DNA of 9,113 nt, taken from contig JARIGY010000081.1 in the NCBI GenBank assembly GCA_029288535.1, positions 1 to 9,113 of the forward strand, given 5' to 3'. Every line of letters begins with the position of its first letter. The stretch's first letter is position 1. The position numbers were made by a program, and so were the translations under genes. Positions 6,283 through 9,113 of the stretch are shown here, piece by piece. Origin of the DNA: Candidatus Tayloriibacteriota bacterium. GTDB lineage: Bacteria; Patescibacteriota; Minisyncoccia; Phycocordibacterales; JAKAEA01. The notes beneath the pieces were generated by a model. The model was not told the origin of the DNA and searched no databases. It saw only the letters and a program-made list of their open reading frames with translations.

Positions 6283-6816
6283 ATGAATATCGATACGAGT
6301 GTTTTTTTCTTTCTCAATAATTTTGCCGGCCGAAGCGCGCTTGCAGACCATGCGATCATATTCTTTGCAGAATATCTGGCATATGTCATCATTGTGGTGT
6401 TCCTGATCTGGCTTTTTTATTCTGCGTATTCTAAAAGAGAGAAACTGGTGATTTTTTCTTCCGCGCTCCTCGCCGCCCTCATTTCAAGATACGGCTTCGG
6501 GTCGACGATCCGCTTTCTATGGCATCGGCCGCGGCCTTTCGTAACGCTGCATGTCCACCAGCTTATCCCCGAAAGCTCATATTCATTTCCCTCCGGCCAT
6601 GCGTCATTCTTTTTTGCCTTCTCGACGCTTGTTTATTTTTACAATAAGAAACTGGGCGTCGCGTTCTTCATCGCAAGCATTGTCATGACGATGGGACGCG
6701 TCATGGCCGGCATACACTACCCGTCAGACATTCTCGGCGGCATGGTTGTCGGCATTATCAGCGCCTGGATCACATATTCTTTTCTCACCCGCTTCTTGAA
6801 AAAGATATTCGGCTAG
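6283..6816 (+). CDS. PAP2-superfamily membrane phosphatase (undecaprenyl-diphosphatase / PA phosphatase type)
   Basis: This encodes 177 aa, typical of BcrC-like enzymes. The three phosphatase motifs are present: R77-x6-R84-P85 in IRFLWHRPRP (Arg in place of the common Lys), PSGH (103-106, H106 general acid), and GRVMAGIHYPSD (138-149) with R139, nucleophile H145 and D149, where Gly replaces the usual Ser. Membrane segments lie at about 24-46, 55-71, 108-120, 125-136 and 150-168. The family removes phosphate from undecaprenyl diphosphate, phosphatidic acid or phosphatidylglycerol phosphate at the membrane surface. Undecaprenyl carrier recycling for wall synthesis is the most likely use, but a glycerolipid substrate is not excluded. 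It follows the DedA operon by 15 bases but has its own -10 box. No clear terminator follows. Confidence 0.87.
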   Translation: MNIDTSVFFFLNNFAGRSALADHAIIFFAEYLAYVIIVVFLIWLFYSAYSKREKLVIFSSALLAALISRYGFGSTIRFLWHRPRPFVTLHVHQLIPESSYSFPSGHASFFFAFSTLVYFYNKKLGVAFFIASIVMTMGRVMAGIHYPSDILGGMVVGIISAWITYSFLTRFLKKIFG

Positions 6817-6846
6817 GTTTTTGTGTTTCGTTATTTGCTAATAGTG

Positions 6847-6855
6847 TGGTATTAT
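6847..6855 (+). promoter_or_regulatory. Extended -10 promoter element of the zinc-ribbon gene
   Basis: TGG plus TATTAT is a well-formed extended -10. It predicts a start near base 6862 and a leader of about 47 bases. No strong -35 is visible at normal spacing, which an extended -10 does not need. Unlike the other promoters here, this one gives a conventional leader with a strong ribosome site. Confidence 0.55.
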
Positions 6856-6896
6856 ATTAGAAGCGTGTTCTCTCGTTTAAACCATGTCCCAACCAC

Positions 6897-6904
6897 GGAA
6901 GGTG
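6897..6904 (+). promoter_or_regulatory. Shine-Dalgarno sequence of the zinc-ribbon gene
   Basis: GGAAGGTG lies 4 bases before ATG 6909 and contains AGGTG complementary to the 16S rRNA 3' end. It fixes this ATG as the start. It is one of only two clear ribosome sites in the window. Confidence 0.65.
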
Positions 6905-6908
6905 CTTT

Positions 6909-7148
6909 ATGATTCCTGTCAGCTATGACCGATTTTCGTCGTCTACTGGCAATTTCCCGACCTACGATCCTTTAGCCAAGCCCGCTACTCAGACAGTGCC
7001 GATCTTTCTGCTTCAATGCTGCGGTTGCGGTTACGAACCTGATCAGATTCGCACCAAAGCACCCGCAACGTGTCCAAAGTGCCACGGTGGAAGTTTCGAG
7101 CGAATTCCAATTCCTCGAAGCACGCTGGCAAATGCCATTCGCTACTGA
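6909..7148 (+). CDS. Small zinc-ribbon protein of unknown function
   Basis: This encodes 79 aa. The central part holds two knuckles, CCGC (C37 and C40, with an extra C38) and CPKC (C55, C58), 14 residues apart. This is the pattern of a single rubredoxin-like zinc ribbon binding one Zn2+. The flanks are Pro/Ser-rich with no membrane or signal segment, so the protein is probably cytoplasmic. The N-terminal 30 residues look disordered. Small ribbons of this kind bind nucleic acid or protein, and nothing here chooses between them. It is a stand-alone unit with an extended -10 promoter, a Shine-Dalgarno and a terminator 21 bases after the stop. It uses TGA as stop, while the other complete or 3'-complete genes in the window use TAG or TAA. 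It also uses CGA Arg codons and differs in style from the neighbours, which hints at a different expression regime or origin. Confidence 0.78.
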   Translation: MIPVSYDRFSSSTGNFPTYDPLAKPATQTVPIFLLQCCGCGYEPDQIRTKAPATCPKCHGGSFERIPIPRSTLANAIRY

Positions 7149-7169
7149 GAAAGAAGCTGTTCTGGCAGC

Positions 7170-7198
7170 AACACCGAGACCTCTCGGTGTTTTCTTTT
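7170..7198 (+). terminator. Rho-independent terminator after the zinc-ribbon gene
   Basis: A perfect 9-bp stem, AACACCGAG (7170-7178) with CTCGGTGTT (7183-7191), has the 4-base loop ACCT and is followed by a T-rich tail, TTCTTTT. The tail falls where the -35 region of the next promoter would be, so terminator and promoter are nested back to back. Confidence 0.9.
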
Positions 7199-7211
7199 GC
7201 TTTTCCGGATG

Positions 7212-7220
7212 TGTTAGAAT
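7212..7220 (+). promoter_or_regulatory. Extended -10 element, probable leaderless promoter of the carboxypeptidase-kinase operon
   Basis: TGT followed by TAGAAT is an extended -10 with a 5 of 6 hexamer. The hexamer ends 6 bases before ATG 7227, so the predicted transcription start coincides with the start codon. There is no Shine-Dalgarno upstream. This is the best-formed of the leaderless examples in the window. Confidence 0.65.
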
Positions 7221-7226
7221 CATCTT

Positions 7227-8123
7227 ATGAATAAGTCTATAAAAAATACCGGTCTTATTGCGTTATCCGTCATACTTCTTTTCATGGCCACAGTTGGTTA
7301 TGGCATTTATTCCTACCAATCGAATACCCAGCTTGAAACCGAAAAAACACAATTGAGCGCCTCGCTATCGAGCACTACAGCCAGCCTGGCTCTGGCCCTT
7401 AAAGAAAAAACTGATCTGGTAAATACGCTTCAGGCTGCGGCAAATAAAAATAAGGATTTTGCCGACCAGCTGACGCAAGCGACGGAGACAGTCGACAAGC
7501 TGCAATGGATGAACATGCTCGACCCGCAGCTTCTGCAGAAATATTCAAAAGTATATTTCCTAAGCGAAAATTATGTGCCGCGGGAGCTTTCGCCGATCGA
7601 TTCAAAATATCTTTACACGCCGGACCGAAGCCTGGACATCGAAGACCGGGTTCTGCCATTCCTGCAAAAAATGTTCCAAGCCGCATCAGACGACAACGTT
7701 GCCATAAAGATCGATTCCGCATACCGCTCATTTGGCACGCAAGCCACGCTCAAATCCAATTACATTGTGAAATACGGCTCCGGCGCAAATTCCTTCTCGG
7801 CAGAACAGGGCTACTCCGAACACCAGCTCGGCACCGCGCTCGACTTTACCACTCCCACCATAGGCGGAAGCTTGACCGGCTTTGAGAAAACTGCGGCCTA
7901 CGCCTGGCTCAACGATAATGCGTACAAATACGGCTTTATCCTTTCCTATCCGCCGAACAATGCCTATTACATATTCGAACCGTGGCACTGGCGCTTCATC
8001 GGGATCGAGCTTGCCACAAAGCTTCACGATGAAAATAAGCACTTCTACGACCTCGATCAAAGGGAAATTTCAACATATCTTGGAAACATGTATGAAACTG
8101 CGACCTCATCCGTCTCACAGTAG
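7227..8123 (+). CDS. VanY-type D-alanyl-D-alanine carboxypeptidase (peptidase M15B)
   Basis: This encodes 298 aa. A membrane segment at about 9-29 is followed by a coiled-coil stalk (about 34-93) and the catalytic domain (about 115-275). Motifs of the M15B/VanY family are SAYRSFGTQ (164-172), SEHQLGTALDF (197-207; zinc ligands H199 and D206) and EPWHWR (251-256; catalytic E251, zinc ligand H254). All key residues are present, so an active zinc enzyme on the outer face of the membrane is expected. It would trim the terminal D-Ala from peptidoglycan stem peptides or otherwise cleave D,D- or L,D-bonds there. The start follows the extended -10 by 6 bases, implying a leaderless message. A histidine kinase gene follows after 9 bases in the same direction. 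The pairing recalls van-type regulation but shows no direct evidence of glycopeptide resistance. Confidence 0.9.
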   Translation: MNKSIKNTGLIALSVILLFMATVGYGIYSYQSNTQLETEKTQLSASLSSTTASLALALKEKTDLVNTLQAAANKNKDFADQLTQATETVDKLQWMNMLDPQLLQKYSKVYFLSENYVPRELSPIDSKYLYTPDRSLDIEDRVLPFLQKMFQAASDDNVAIKIDSAYRSFGTQATLKSNYIVKYGSGANSFSAEQGYSEHQLGTALDFTTPTIGGSLTGFEKTAAYAWLNDNAYKYGFILSYPPNNAYYIFEPWHWRFIGIELATKLHDENKHFYDLDQREISTYLGNMYETATSSVSQ

Positions 8124-8126
8124 GAG
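8122..8126 (+). promoter_or_regulatory. Shine-Dalgarno of the histidine kinase gene, overlapping the upstream stop codon
   Basis: AGGAG begins inside the TAG stop of the carboxypeptidase gene and lies 6 bases before ATG 8133, an ideal spacing. It decides the kinase start and implies translation from a shared message with likely coupling. Confidence 0.75.
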
Positions 8127-8132
8127 CTTTAC

Positions 8133-9113
8133 ATGTTTACACTATTCGGAGAGAAGACTACATACAAAAAAATGTACGGCCGGTTTGTCCAGGTCAGTAT
8201 TTCCACTACTAGGCGCATCGAGAAAGTCCTGAGCGACATCCCAAACTGGAATACCCGGGAAAAGAACCATCCGGCGGCGATCCGCTACGGCTTGGTTATC
8301 GTACTATGCCTGCTGGTATTTGCGATCAAAAAAATGCTCGGTCCGGCACTCGGCAACGCGACTCCTTTTCTGCTGTTTTATTCTGTCATCCTACTGAGCG
8401 CATGGTACGGCGGCCTAAAACCGGGAATACTGGCTGTTATCCTTTCCGTCTTCATGGCTTCTGCATCCGGCACTATTATTTCTACCGTTTTTTTCATACT
8501 TGAAGGCCTGCTGATCGCGGGAATAAGCAATTCGATGCACAAAGCTCTCCGGATGCGCGAAGAGGGCGACCAATTCATCAAATACTATGCAAGCATCGCC
8601 CAGAATATTTCTGACGCAGTGATTTCGACCGACATGGATGACAGGATAGAAAGCTGGAACAAAGGTGCCGAAACGCTTTACGGCTGGCAGAGCCATGAGG
8701 TGATGGGTTCTCCCCTTTCAAACGTACTCCGCGCCACGTACAGCGTCCTGCAGAAAAAAGAGATGCGGGAAGACCTGTTGCGCGAAGGAAATTGGAAAGG
8801 CGAAATATCGCATAGGCGCAAGAACGGCTCCCGGGTTTTCGCCCTGACGTCGATGTCGCTGCTTCGGGATGAAGACAGGAAGCCGCTCGGAATCGTCATG
8901 GTCAACCGCGATATCAGCGACCGAAAAAAACTTGAGGAAGGCAAAGATGATTTCATCGCCCTGGCAAGCCACGAGCTCAAAACTCCTCTCACAAGCACTA
9001 AGCTCTACATCGACGTGCTGAAACAGCGGTTCGAAAACGGCCAGGACAGAAAATCCCTGCTGTATCTTTCCAAGATAGACACCCAGGTCCGGAAGCTTCT
9101 CGAGCTCGTAAAC
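8133..9113 (+). CDS. Sensor histidine kinase, DUF4118-like membrane region + PAS + HisKA (3' partial)
   Basis: 327 codons are open to the window edge with no stop. Residues 1-48 are soluble and charged. Residues about 50-132 hold three to four hydrophobic segments with FLLFYSVILLSAWYGGLKPG (79-98), typical of the DUF4118 sensor region found in KdpD-like kinases. A PAS domain follows at about 150-262: IAQNISDAVISTDMDDRIESW, then a PAC-like part with HRRKNGSRVFALTSMSLL and VNRDISDRK. HisKA starts near 268, with the phospho-acceptor H280 in ALASHELKTPL. The HATPase domain and any response regulator lie beyond the right edge. It is probably a membrane sensor that autophosphorylates and signals to a partner regulator. 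It sits 9 bases after the carboxypeptidase gene with a Shine-Dalgarno on that gene's stop, so the two form an operon, and envelope sensing is the likely theme. Confidence 0.9.
   Translation, partial: MFTLFGEKTTYKKMYGRFVQVSISTTRRIEKVLSDIPNWNTREKNHPAAIRYGLVIVLCLLVFAIKKMLGPALGNATPFLLFYSVILLSAWYGGLKPGILAVILSVFMASASGTIISTVFFILEGLLIAGISNSMHKALRMREEGDQFIKYYASIAQNISDAVISTDMDDRIESWNKGAETLYGWQSHEVMGSPLSNVLRATYSVLQKKEMREDLLREGNWKGEISHRRKNGSRVFALTSMSLLRDEDRKPLGIVMVNRDISDRKKLEEGKDDFIALASHELKTPLTSTKLYIDVLKQRFENGQDRKSLLYLSKIDTQVRKLLELVN

Noticed and set aside
6884..6928. 14-codon upstream open frame overlapping the start of the zinc-ribbon gene
   Set aside because: It has no ribosome site and no attenuator-like hairpin or codon run. 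The strong Shine-Dalgarno serves ATG 6909 instead.
1..9113. Mobile element, CRISPR array, defence system, tRNA or rRNA gene
   Set aside because: No transposase or integrase motif, direct-repeat array, tRNA-like cloverleaf or rRNA-like sequence was seen on either strand. The genes are envelope and housekeeping types.

Overview
The window is a dense gene block with every coding region on the + strand, moderate GC content and very short intergenic gaps (the longest is about 110 bases, so no stretch over 300 bases lacks a gene). TGA acts as a stop at least once (7146-7148), so the standard bacterial code applies and not the TGA-glycine code of Gracilibacteria/SR1. The mix of genes (a matrixin-like protease with an inserted coiled coil, a small Ala-rich secreted protein with two bracketing cysteines, an E166-less class A-type serine hydrolase, compact envelope genes) resembles Patescibacteria/CPR genomes of the Parcubacteria type. 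That assignment is inference from gene style, without a marker gene.

Layout. 1-777: end of a class A beta-lactamase-fold serine hydrolase, cut by the left edge. 785-1411: membrane protein with a bacterial PH domain and an acidic tail. 1430-2152: ZIP-family metal transporter. 2161-3114: membrane-anchored metzincin protease. 3171-3620: small secreted helical protein followed by a strong terminator. 3730-6267: a three-gene unit of DedA-family protein, GT4 glycosyltransferase and alpha/beta hydrolase. 6283-6816: PAP2 phosphatase. 6909-7148: small zinc-ribbon protein with its own promoter, ribosome site and terminator. 7227-8123: VanY-type D,D-carboxypeptidase. 8133 to the right edge: sensor histidine kinase with DUF4118-like membrane segments, PAS and HisKA, cut before the ATPase domain.

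Most of the content concerns the cell envelope. It covers peptidoglycan (serine hydrolase, VanY-type carboxypeptidase), lipid or lipid carrier metabolism (DedA, GT4, PAP2), extracellular proteolysis and envelope sensing. The most consistent non-coding signal is promoter placement. Several genes have a sigma70-like -10 hexamer ending only 5-7 bases before the ATG, which would make their transcripts leaderless or nearly so. Clear Shine-Dalgarno sequences are seen only for the zinc-ribbon gene and for the histidine kinase inside its operon. No RNA gene, CRISPR array, insertion sequence or phage gene was seen.
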